NCBI GenBank assembly: GCA_008729055.1
Contig: SDUX01000001.1
Coordinates: forward strand, 992,001-1,056,000
Source: Pyropia haitanensis
Taxonomy: Eukaryota > Rhodophyta > Bangiophyceae > Bangiales > Bangiaceae
Direction of reading: 5' to 3'
DNA: 64,000 nt
How positions within the stretch are numbered: position 1 is the stretch's first letter; the number at the start of each line of letters is the position of its first letter. Below are positions 1-10,389 of the stretch, one piece after another. The notes beneath the pieces are model-generated. The model was not told the DNA's origin and searched no databases. It was given only the letters and a program-made list of their open reading frames with translations. A program made the translations under genes and the position numbers.

Positions 1-81
1 CGGCTGAGTCATGCTCAGTGCTCTCTGATGTTTCGGAGTTTCGGGCAGGCCGCAGCCCCTCCCCAACCGCCCTTGCACCTT

Positions 82-988
82 TCATTCTGCCTTGGTCACC
101 GTCTTGGCAGCCCCCCTCCCCTTGGACGGCCACACGAACTTCTCTGTCCCTGCCCAGCGGTCCGTCCGGTCACGGATGGCCGCAGCCCAGCCCCCCCCCC
201 AACCCGTGCGGAAGAGCACGAGCAGCACCATCAGGGCAGGGGTGACCACCAGCGCCTCGGCCGGCCGAAACGCCGGAAGGCGCCCCTCAAATGCCGCGTG
301 GCCGGCCAGCTGCGAAAGAGCCCAACAAACGGTCCATACGCCTCGCTTTGCCTGGTGGCCGTCGGGTCCAATCGTGGCGACGAGAGCCGTGGCGGCACCA
401 GCCAAGGCGCTGAGACCAACCAGGAAGGCGCCGCCAAGCGGCACGTCGATGGCCGTGTACGCTGCCGAGACGATCACGGCGATAGCTGCGGGCAGGACAA
501 AATGGCGTTCAGCAGCGGCCCAAAAGAGCGCAAAGTAGAGGGCTGCCAGGGAGGTAAGGTGCAGCATCTGAGAAGAGCAGGGAGGAGAAGAGAATTACAT
601 CGCACAAGTGGCAGGTAGAGGACGCGTGAGAGCTCGTCATTGGTGAGTCATTGACCCCAGCCGTCATTGGTGTCCGCGAGTCTGGTCACCCCAGCAGCTG
701 TGCGTCGTCTCTCTCTCACCCGTGCCTGGACACAGCAAGCCCCGCTCATACCTGGTTGGCCCAGTGCTGGTGGTAGTAGTGCGAAAAGCTCAGCTCGTCG
801 GTCCAGTCCCCTCCGATGAACAGGGCTGCGCGGACCCGCGCCCGCGCGTTCGCCACGCGCTCCATCACTTCTGACAAGGACGGCAACGCGGGAGCGGGGG
901 AGCATGATGATGAGCTGCCGAAGTCCGACCCGTCAAACTCATCATCCTCGTATGCGGCTGTGACGACATCACACCCCATGGTTGTCAT
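82..988 (-). CDS. MPO1-like (DUF962) membrane protein, two exons
   Basis: Coding exons 988..752 and 567..82 on the minus strand, 240 residues. The intron (751..568) starts GTATGAG and ends TTCTCAG and joins in phase 0. Exon 1 ends with HYYHQHWANQ, the His/Asn-containing N-terminal signature of DUF962/Mpo1 proteins. Exon 2 carries hydrophobic helices and the family motif SQLAGHAAFEGRLPA, followed by another hydrophobic helix. Yeast Mpo1 is an ER iron-dependent dioxygenase that removes one carbon from 2-hydroxy fatty acids in phytosphingosine breakdown; that role here is inferred from the family. The Met at 988 was chosen because it is the first in-frame Met followed by a plausible cytosolic leader; a second Met lies three codons on. 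The acidic and Ser-rich first 35 residues are not typical of the family. No frame break is seen. Confidence 0.82.
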
Positions 989-2763
989 GCTGAGGAGAGG
1001 AACCAGGGATGGCAGCCGTCTGACGGAAGGGGAGCACAAGAGCGAACCAGGGTGGAGAAGCCCGGCGGAGGTCAGCGGGGACGGACGATGCTTCGATAAG
1101 TTGGCAGGGCGACGGCTGGCCTGAATGAAAGACCGCCGCGGCAGGATGATCCGAGGCCTTCGCTGGTCGACTCCCACAGGCGCCAAAGAAACGCAGCCTG
1201 CATGCAGCTCTGTCGACGGAAAGTGCAGGAGCAGCTGCGACAGGTCACACGCGAAACGTAGGGAGCAAGGGTGGCAGATGCCCACAACAGTGGTCGCTCT
1301 TGGTGGCACAGAGGGAGCGCTGCCAGCACCAGAAAACTCAACACCCTCCCCTTTTCCTCGGGTCTAGTGTGACCAGAGCCCCTCACGACACCCCCCAAGA
1401 AAAGCCCAGCTGCTGGGTACGGCCACGTCAGTCCATGATGCCAATCCCAGCTCAGCAATCCCCCATGGAGCTGGCCTCGCGGCACATGGTGCTGACATGG
1501 CAGAGCTTCCATCGCTTGCCGCGACACCCCGCCGAGCGCCATCACGACCCACCTCGAGCGGCTTCTCCACCGGCAAGGACCGAGTAGCCTGGGGCGTGGT
1601 CTACAAACAGCTCGCACCCCCCTCGGACTGCCACCCGTGCTCCGCTAGGTGCTGGGGAGGACGCAAACACCCTCGCCTAGAGTGGGATGGGGCGCCTCCG
1701 TGGCGTGGCTCGTTGGGGGGCGGTCGCCGCCACCGGGTCGGCAGCCCTCGCGTGAGCGCCCGGTCCGTCCCCCGACGCATCGGGAGATTCCACTGCACTG
1801 TCGCTCGGCAGGCCATCACTACCGAGTTCCACTCCGCGGAAGGCGGCTGCGCAAGCGCGCGGCGCCTCCAGGCTACAGCTTTAATTTCGGGCAGGTAGAG
1901 CAGATGGCTGGTGATAACGGCCGGGGTGACGCGACTGGTTCGCTTGTCTGGTCGGCACAACACGACAGAACAGAGCAACTCGTGATGTGTCGCCACACCA
2001 TTGGCACTCGAGACACCATCGTACCTCCTTGAGATGAAGAACTGAGTTCAGCGCAGTTGGCGTGGCAGTCAGTGGGTGGTTGGATGCACAGCGAGACGGC
2101 TCGATCGGCACGACCAAGTGCAACGCACGACGACTGACTCGGTCGTTTCAACAACCCGACCCTACCTATCCCAATTGGATTGTAGCACTAAATTGTACAT
2201 GCACGACAACAACGACTGTTCGGCAAGTAGCACGAAGGCACGAAAGGGAGACCTTGACAGCCATCGAGGAGGTGGCCGCGGAAGAGGAGAAGGTTGCGAC
2301 AATGCCTGGGACCACGGCCGCAACGCTACTCGTGACGTACTCAGCTGACACCAGACCGACCCAGCGGAGCGCAGCCCCGAGCAGCCGACGCGACGCGGCG
2401 GCAACGATGAAGACAGCAAAGGCCAAGCACGGCAGCCCCCCCCCCCCGCCATTGCCTACTCCCGTGGTGAATAGACTTTCCATCAAGCTGTTGGTAACAA
2501 GAGGGAAGGGCAGCTGGGCGCCATGCGTGGACAGCGACGGCGGCAAGGAAGAGGGTTGCTGAGGCGAATTCCTTGAGGAAAACTGCTTGGAAAGAAAGAG
2601 AAAAGAAGCCCAGGATTCAAACTTTTTGTCATGTATCTCAATCTCTTTCTTACAGCACGCTAGCGCCAATGTGTCTCGACTGGTCGTCTTCGCGCCGTCC
2701 CCGTCACTGCCCAGTCACCGACCACCCTCGGCAGACTCTTTGTTATTCCCCTCGGCCGTCACC
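989..2763. other. Intergenic region, no supported gene
   Basis: This spacer lies between the minus-strand MPO1-like gene and the plus-strand phosphatase and must hold both promoters. Its GC content is visibly lower than that of the neighbouring coding sequence. Open frames here have no recognisable motifs and no family match. A C run lies at about 2439..2449. I see no RNA gene. Confidence 0.5.
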
Positions 2764-3770
2764 ATGTCGCCTGCCAACCGACCTTTTGCAGCGATAGTTT
2801 TTGACCTGGATGGCACGCTCGTGGACAGCATAGGTGACATTGCCGACGGGGCCAACAAGGCCCTCGCGGCGCTGGGGCGGCCACCCCGGTCCGTGGCGGA
2901 CTACCACAAGCTGTACGTGCTGCGGTCGTGATGGTCGTGCGGGCGACCGCGGAAGTTGTTGTTTTTCTTACAGGGTGGGCTGACCACGGGCGGCCTGAGC
3001 GAGACTGACTCCCACGGCCGCTTGCCATGCGCTTGTGACTCACTGATGGCCTCTTGATACTGTTCCTCGGTTCTAACGGTGCCGAGCCGTCTGCATCCCC
3101 TTGGTCCCCCCCCTCGTGCTGCAACTGTTGCCTTTTTCTCTCCCACCCAGGGCTGGCGGGGGTAATCGTCTGCTCATGGGTGGCGCCCTGGAGACCACCG
3201 ACGAGGCGCTGTTGGACAAGGCGGTAGCGCTCAAGGTGGCGGCGGACGCGGCATCGGACCACGCCGCGTCCGTCCCCTTCCCCGGCATCCCTGCCCTTCT
3301 CGCCGCGCTCGCGGCGGGCGGCGACGGCGGCGGTGACGGCGGCGACGGGGACGGCCGCCGCCCCCCCCCCCCAGTCCTGGCCATCCTCTCCAACAAGTCC
3401 GAGCCGTTTGTCGTCTCCCTCACCGCCCGCCTCTTCCCGTCCACCCCCTTCCGCGTCGTTGCCGGCGCGACCGACGCGCGGCCGCTCAAGCCGGACGCGG
3501 GCGCCCTCGGCGCCGTGTGTGCGGAGCTGGGCGTCGCCCCTCGCGACGCGGTGCTGGTCGGCGACACGGAGGTGGACATGGCGGCGGCCGCCGCGGCGGG
3601 CGCGACGGCCGTGGGCGTGGCGTGGGGGTTCCGGGGGGGGACGCGCTGCGCGCGGGGGGGGGGGGGTGGTTGTCGATACCGTCGACGAGCTGAGGGCGGT
3701 GCTGCAGGCGGGGGTGCCGCCGTCGGGGGTAGCGCCCGTGGCGGCGGTGCGCGAGGCTGTGAGGGCCTAA
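2764..3770 (+). CDS. Phosphoglycolate phosphatase (HAD superfamily), two exons, frame broken at two G runs
   Basis: Exons 2764..2912 and 3151..3770. The intron begins GTACGT and ends CCACCCAG, giving YHKL joined to AGGGNRLLM. HAD motif I is FDLDGTLVDS (nucleophile Asp14, acid/base Asp16), motif II is LAILSNKSE, motif III Lys lies in LKPDAG, and motif IV is VLVGDTEVDM. The C1 cap and the family-typical ending VVVDTVDELRAVL mark it as Gph-type, removing 2-phosphoglycolate made by Rubisco oxygenation, probably in plastid or cytosol. The reading frame slips at the G runs 3633..3640 and 3654..3666. Each run is one base short of restoring the frame, after which the C-terminus reads cleanly to the stop at 3770 (about 256 residues). 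I regard this as a working gene with homopolymer undercalls, though a true pseudogene cannot be excluded. Confidence 0.8.
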
Positions 3771-5619
3771 CTCTAGGTGCAGAGCCACTTGCGTGGCGGC
3801 GGCGGAGAGCAACAGCGTCGACACTCACGACTGGACGGACTTCGCTCCGTGCATCGTGGCGAGGAGGCACGAATGGATGGAACCCGGCGTTCCCCGCCGG
3901 TCACGCCTCCAGTTGGGTTCGCGGCGGAGACGGTTCGTTGCTGTGAGACGCGCACCCCGCATAGTGGTGCGCCCCGGGTTGGGACAGGTTGGGCGTGTGG
4001 TCCAGGCCGGCACTGAAGACGGGTGGGCGGAGACGAGCTGCCGACACGAGCTGCCGCTGATGGCGGCACCACCATGGGTACACCCCCAGGACTGCCCAGT
4101 TCCCACACGAGGGTGGCGGCACCACCGTGGCCTCCTCGGCCCCGCGGGCAGCGTCAACAGCAGAGCGCCGTACGTGGGAAGAAGAGAGTAGCGTTGTGGG
4201 AAGGGAGTGGACGGCTCCCGTGCGTGTTCGGCTTCAATAGAGACTTTTCGCAGTGCGTTTGTGGGCCGTTTGTGGGATGCTTCGTGGAATCGCGACCGGA
4301 TGACCGATGTGTAGGGAGCCGAATGCCACGCCGGATGAGGTGCCCTTCCAAAGCCGCGGTAACAAACGGCGATATTACAGTTCTCCCATTTTTGTCTTAC
4401 AGCGATAATAAGAACAGCGCCAGGGCAACAACATGGGCCAATCGCATGTTGGCAGTTGAACAACAACCAATAGCGGGCTGCGGTGCACAGATCCTTGAAT
4501 GCATTTGATTGGCTGCATCGGTTTGGCAGCACTGCGCAGTGGTTCTGTTGCGGCTCTCGGCCGTGGCTCGTCTCTCTGTGGGCCGGATACGTCTACGGGC
4601 CAGTGAAATCATCACGACAGACACCGTACTGTGCTGCTCGTGGTCGCACGCCTATCAAACCTGCCTGAAATCTTCTCCGGCAAACAGCGCACGCCGGTGG
4701 GCGAGCGCGGAAGCGCTGGCCCGTTCCGCCTGACCGAGAAGCCGACGGCTGACCACCCATGGGTGTCTGTGTTTTGGACAGCTCTTGGCTGCCCATTGGC
4801 CGAAGGCTGTTGGTCGCGCGCACTGTCGGCCGGTTGTTGGCACTTCGCTCCGGCCTCACCACCGGTGAGGTGGATACGCGACCCACGTGGGGCCGTGCCA
4901 CTGGGCCGTAGCTGAAGACGGGCCGGTAGGAGGCCTCACGCGGCACTCGAGCCAAACAGAACGACGCAAAGAAAAGTGGGGGGGGCCTGGGGTTGGGCGG
5001 GAAAGCCCCAACCGCCCGCGCCCCTTCTGCCACCCCCCCGCCAGGGCGCCGCTGACCCAAAAGCCTTCCCTCCGTTTGAGCCAGCGTAGAAAGGATTTGG
5101 GCGCGCGGGACCGGCCTGGCGCGGCCACCTGCAGCGTGCGCGGCGGTGGGCCCGGCGCGCGTGCCCAGTCGCGGTGGGTGTGTGCAGCTTGGTGCCTCTG
5201 CGGTGGCGTGTTGGCGGGCGCGCGCAGCACGCGGCAAGGTGGTCACGCGCGGCACGCTCGTTGAGCTGAGGTGGAGGTGACGCGTATGCTCTTGCACCCC
5301 CCACCCCGAACATCTGTGAGTGGGTGTGTGTGTGTGTGTGCGCGATCGACCGGGGCGGGCCGGCGGAGCAGACGGGGTCGGCCAGGACGCACGAGCCAGC
5401 CCGAGCGAAGGGACGCCGCCCGCGTTGTCTACACCCTGTGCGCTTGTGACGTTGGTGCCGTCCTTCTGGGACCTGTGCCCGTGCGAGAGCACTGCTCGTG
5501 TGGTTCGGGCTTCCCACCGGGATTGTGGTGGGCCCGTCCTTCCTCGTGTGGACCCGTCTGCTCCCGTACACGTCTCAAACCCTCTTCTGCTCTCCCCCCC
5601 CCATCTGCTCTGGTCCATC
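3771..5619. other. Intergenic region with a short GT microsatellite
   Basis: Spacer between the phosphatase and the PH-kinase, both on the plus strand. It contains a (GT)n tract at about 5325..5341. Long open frames on both strands lack motifs and are products of high GC. The kinase promoter and 5' leader should lie at the right end, just before the ATG at 5620. Confidence 0.45.
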
Positions 5620-8353
5620 ATGGCTACCCTCCGCCATGATGTGCCGACCCTGAAGGACGGGTGGCTGCTCAAGGAGGGCAAGGTTCTCCGCACCCGCACC
5701 CGCCGGTTCCTGCGCCTCAAGGGCACCGTCCTGTCCAACCACCACACCCCCTCCTCTCCCGCTTCGTGGGAGGTGTCGGTGATTTCCTGCCCCGTCACGT
5801 CTGGGCCGAGGGAGCACGAGCTGGTGCTCGCCCTGCCCACCCGGCGGCTGTCGTTTTTTGCAGAGACCCCCGCCGACTACGAGGCGTGGGTGGTCGCCCT
5901 CCGCACTGCGTCGGCGCGGACCGTCGAGGACTACTATGTTATTGGCGAGGTGCTCGGGGCGGGTTCCTTTGCAGAGGTCCACCGCGCCGTCGACCGCGGG
6001 ACGGGGGAGGAGGTGGCGGTCAAGGTGATCAACAAGGCCGGCTACGACGCCCGAGAGCTTGAGTATGTGGTGCGGGAGGTGGCTATCATGCGGTCGCTCA
6101 ACCACCCCAACATCGTGTCCACGTACGACATTTTCGAGACGACCACCCACCTCTACCTGGTCATTGAGCTGTGTGAAGGAGGGGAGCTGTTTGACATTGT
6201 CGCCGACCACGGGCACCTGAGCGAGCAGCGGGCGTCTCAAGTGATGCGCTCCATTGTGCGAGGGCTCGAGTACCTGCACTCAGAGGGTATATGCCATCGA
6301 GATATCAAGGTGCGTTTGAGAGGGAGAAGCGACCGCATTCCACGGATGGAGGATGGTCGATGGCGTCCGCTCCTACGGGTGTGTGAGCGGATGCACTCCT
6401 GAGGCCAACAGCTTTGGGGACCCGTCTATCGTGATTTGCGTGCTGTGAGGCGACCGGTTTCCTTGAGCGCCGCATGTACGCGGAGCTGAGCGTCGGCTCA
6501 CCTGACGTTGTGTCGACACCTCGCTGCGCTGAGCGATTTTCGCTAACGCACTCCTTCCCGTCACGCGCATTGTGCGGTGGTCCGCTTCATGTGTGGGCGT
6601 GGCGTTTTGGTGCCACTCTTCCCGCTTCCCGATGTCTCACTTGCTGCTTGGCCCGTTTGCGCGACGCGCTTCCGTCCCCGTCGTTTCTCGCGACCTGCCT
6701 GATCCCTAGCCCGAGAACATCCTGGTCAAGTCGAAGTCGTGGCCCCTGGAGGTCAAGCTCGCGGACTTTGGTTTGGCCAACTTTATCAACGACTCGGAAC
6801 CTCCGTCGCCAGAGCCGCCTGGCAGCAGCAGCGATGGTTCAGGCATTCGCCCCATGGCCACGGTCATCGGCACGCCCGGTTACGTTGCCCCTGAGGTCGT
6901 CAGGCGCTCCCCCTATGGCCCGCCCGTGGACATGTGGGCTGCTGGCGTTGTGCTCTACATTCTCCTCTCGGGCAAGATGCCGTTTTACGGCCGCACGGAC
7001 GTTGAATGTGTGCGGCGCATTGCGGCTGGCACGTACTCTCTCCCGCCGCGCGAATGGGGCCGCATCAGCCCAGACGCCGTGTCACTCGTGCGGGCACTGC
7101 TGCAACTGAACGCGGACAGGCGACTTACCGCCGCCGCGGCGCTGCAGCACCGGTGGCTGGCGGCGCCCGAGCGCCTGAGCACGGTGCCGCTCACCAACGA
7201 TCTGCGGGGGCTCCACTCGGTGCGCCGCAAGTTCCGACGCGCCGTCATGGCCGCCCTGACCGTCCAGCGGATGCGGGGGGCGGTGTCGGGGCTGGTGGCG
7301 GACGCGTCGGGGACGGGGACACCTGCCAACGCCCTGGCCTCGAGCGTGTCCAAACGCGTGCTGGCGGTCGCGCGTGCCAACGCGGCCGTTGAGTCTGCGG
7401 CCCGGGCCGCACGGGGCCGCGGGGGGGGGCGGGCGGACGCCGCGCCCGGCAGTGCGCACCCAGGCAGGCCGCCGTTGCCGCCAGGACCGGGCCGCCCTCC
7501 ACCCGGGGCGCAGCCGACGCGGCCCGGCGGCCACGCGGCGCCGCCTTCTGGCGCTCCCTCGCCGCCGCCTCCTGGCATGTACGCCCCACCACCCCCTGGC
7601 GGCCATGGCCGGTCGCCGCCGCCGCCAGCCGGCGTGGGCCACAACCTCCCGCCCTCCCCTTTGGCCGCGGTGCCCGCCTCGGGCTTGGCCGCCACGCCCC
7701 CGCCCCGTGGCTCCCCGCGACCAGCTGGCGGCGGTGACGGCGTATCGTTGCCGCCCGAGCGGCGCGCACTGGACGCGTCTGAGCTTTCCGCACTGGGTCC
7801 ACCCATGCCCTCTGCACTGGCCCTCACAGTCTCTGACGGGCGAGTGACGCCGCCCCCCGCTAACGCTGCCCAGATGGCGCCCCCCGCCTATGCCGCTGCG
7901 GTGGCGCCCCCCGCCAACGCCGCCGCGGCGGCGCTCCCCGCTTATGCCCGCGCTGTTGCGCCGCCCGCCACCGCCGCCGCGGCGACGCTCCCTACCTACG
8001 CGGCCGCGGGGGCGCCCCCCTTCTACGCCGCCTTGGCACCTCCCGCTGCTGCGCAGCCACGTCCGCCGTCGGGCGTCCTTTCCCCTGCCGCCACCGCGGC
8101 GCTGCGCTCCGTGTCTGGCTCGGCCATGCGCGGGTGGACGGACCCGCGGATGCCGCCGTTGCCCGGCGCGCCGTCGCCTGGGTGGGAAGCAGGGCGGGGG
8201 GGGAGCGCCGGTCCGACGGGAACCGTCGGCGGCGGCAGTTCGATGGAGGACGTCAACTCCCGCCTGCGGGCGATGGCGCTCGAGGGGGGCGACGGCGCGG
8301 GGAGCCGCGTGACCCGGCGGAATACGCGCCCCCCATTGGAGGATGGTTTTTAG
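5620..8353 (+). CDS. PH-domain serine/threonine kinase of CaMK type, two exons
   Basis: Exons 5620..6309 and 6710..8353, 777 residues. The intron (GTGCGT...CCCTAG) cuts the catalytic loop between HRDIK and PEN. Residues 12-94 form a pleckstrin-homology-like domain (LKDGWLLKEGK at the start, Trp in YEAWVVAL at the end). Residues 106-380 are a protein kinase with glycine loop GAGSFAEVH, VAVKVINK, HRDIKPEN, DFG at 249-251, GTPGYVAPE and DMWAAGVVLYILLSGKMPF, a CaMK/CDPK-like set. A 25-residue Ser/Pro insert sits in the activation loop before the APE motif. The rest is a disordered Pro/Ala tail with a loose repeated PPAYAAAVA-type unit near 7870..8045. No EF hands are seen, so it is not a classical CDPK. 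The PH domain suggests membrane or phosphoinositide recruitment; substrates are unknown. Confidence 0.88.
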
Positions 8354-8658
8354 CGACGAGACGGTAGTAGGGGGGGCTGCACGTGGAGGAGAGCAAACGT
8401 GCGCATGGGTAGCGTGGTGTGTCTCCCACAGAGCTAAGGGGCGGTGGCCTTCCACGGCTTGAGTGTTAGCAGTGTGGGAAGGAACCGCGTCCGCTGTTTT
8501 TGATGTTCGCACCGAGCAAGGGATACGGCAGGAGAGGGTCGAGTGGAGATGCACGCGTGTGTGTTAATACGGCAGACCTCGCCCAGGTGTCCAGCGTTGT
8601 GGGCACCACTCCAAGGAACGGAGAAAACAACGACACAGACGACGGGAGCAGCCCCTGT

Positions 8659-9855
8659 TTATCGGCCGTAGCCGCCACCGCCCCTACCCCCACGGAAACC
8701 CCCGCCCCCCCCCCCGCCACGAAAGCCGCCGCCGCCGCCACCCCGGAAGCCACCCCCACCGCCCCGGCCGCCCCCACGAAAGCCGCCGCGGGCACCCCCG
8801 CGGAAGCCGCCGGCACCTCCACGAAAGCCACCGCCACGGCCGCCACGGAAGCCGCCGCCGCCGCGACCACCACCAAACCTGCAGGATAGGCGGCGCCCCA
8901 GTGCGCCGGCGGCCACAGAGGGGGAGGGAATGCGAGCGCAAACACAAAGTTAACACCAGAAAGTGCCGCACACGCGGGTCAGAGAGTCCACCCGAGACGC
9001 CGGGAGTGCGACTGCCCACCACTCGCCAGACATGTCGGTGTGCGCCGCGAGGAAGGCCACACTCCACGTCCCGACCGCGGCACCAACGCGCCGCGGGAGA
9101 GCGTACCACTCACATCCCTAGCGGCACACTCGGACAACCGCACAACTCCCAGACGCCCATCCCGCGGCCCCAACACCACACCGCTCGGGGTCCAAGCACA
9201 AACAAGACCGCAACACAACAAAGAAAAGGGGATACAACAGCACGGGCAGGCGAAAGTGGCGCCAAAAGAAGCCAACGTCGGCACCCACGCCACACACGCA
9301 CGCCACCCCTGATGGAAACCCAGACGCACCAACATACCCAGGCTTGGACACCCCTCTCCCCCGTCCACCGCCAGATCCCCTCTTCTTGGGCGCTTTCGGC
9401 GCCGCCGGCTTTGGCAGGAAGCGGCTCAGCGGGAGCAGCTTCTCTGGTGCGATAAACACCTTGTCGCCCGCCTTGAACGATGCGGGCACGACCCCTTCGA
9501 TGGGCTTCACGGTAAACATGAGCGACGAGATGGGCCCCAGGATCTCCTCCACCTTGCCAATCATGGACTTGGTCTCGAGATAGACGGGGGCGTTAAAGTA
9601 AGGCACCATCGTCTGCGTCGACTGGTACACCATTTCCCCCTCACAGGGATGAAGGAATGTGCCTAGGGGGGTGACCGACGCGGGAGGACCCTCATCCCAC
9701 CGACCGCCGCCACCGCCGCCGCCATAGCCACCACGACCGCCGCCGCGGCCGCCACCACGGAAGCCGCCGCCGCCGCCGCGGCCAAAGCCGCCGCCGCCGC
9801 CGCGACCGCCACGGAAGCTACCGCCGCCGCCACGACCACCGCCACGGAAGCTCAT
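8659..9855 (-). CDS. GAR1: GAR1, H/ACA snoRNP subunit, two exons
   Basis: Exons 9855..9338 and 8878..8659 on the minus strand, 245 residues. The intron (GTATG...CCTGCAG, 459 bases) joins inside a Gly codon so that SKP-G-FGGG reads through. An N-terminal Gly/Arg (RGG) domain covers residues 1-50. It is followed by the conserved Gar1 core with [14 protein letters not shown], then [22 protein letters not shown] and [16 protein letters not shown], and then a C-terminal RGG domain encoded almost wholly by exon 2. GAR1 binds the Cbf5/dyskerin pseudouridine synthase and acts in rRNA pseudouridylation and ribosome biogenesis in the nucleolus. The ATG at 9855 was preferred over the GTG one codon upstream. 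It is divergent from the HYOU1 gene. Confidence 0.93.
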
Positions 9856-10389
9856 CACTGGTACAATCAGTCACTAAAGTGGTACAAGGTAAGGCGAGAG
9901 GGGGGCGGGAAAAGAGGGGAGTGGTGCCACCCAGGACGCCGCCGCAGCGGCGGTTTGCGTCGACGACGAAGACCCCGTGTCGATCGGCGACGAGGCCGGC
10001 ATGGCAAAGGGAACAACCGGATCAATGCAAGTACACGCAGGACTGAAAGCAACACGAACAAATCGGGAATGTTGTGCGTTGAATTAAGTACTCTACGAAA
10101 GCCACGCAATTCTGCTTGCGTGATTGCGAAACAGCAGTGCATCGGTTTCATTGGCCGCTTGCAGATATTGACTGACCTCATGATCGCATGCTGACACCAA
10201 AACTCATCGTCATCGCCGTGGGCAATTCCTCGTTTTCTGCACTCCAGGCCCAAAGACGTCTGCGATGCATCGCGGGGAGCCGGTACAGTGAAGAGGCCGT
10301 CTTCTTCCCGCTCATGCATCCGTCTTATCTTGCCTTCCACGCGACATCGCTGGTCTGAACTCTCAGACGCTTCCTCTGTGCTGGTCACG
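9856..10389. promoter_or_regulatory. Bidirectional promoter region between GAR1 and HYOU1
   Basis: These 534 bases separate the start codons of two divergent genes, so both promoters and 5' leaders must lie here. GC is lower than in the flanking coding sequence. I cannot name specific transcription-factor sites; no clear TATA box is seen close to either start. Confidence 0.5.

Noticed and set aside
4593..5840. 415-codon minus frame overlapping the PH-kinase start
   Set aside because: No motif; it overlaps the conserved PH-domain exon on the opposite strand.
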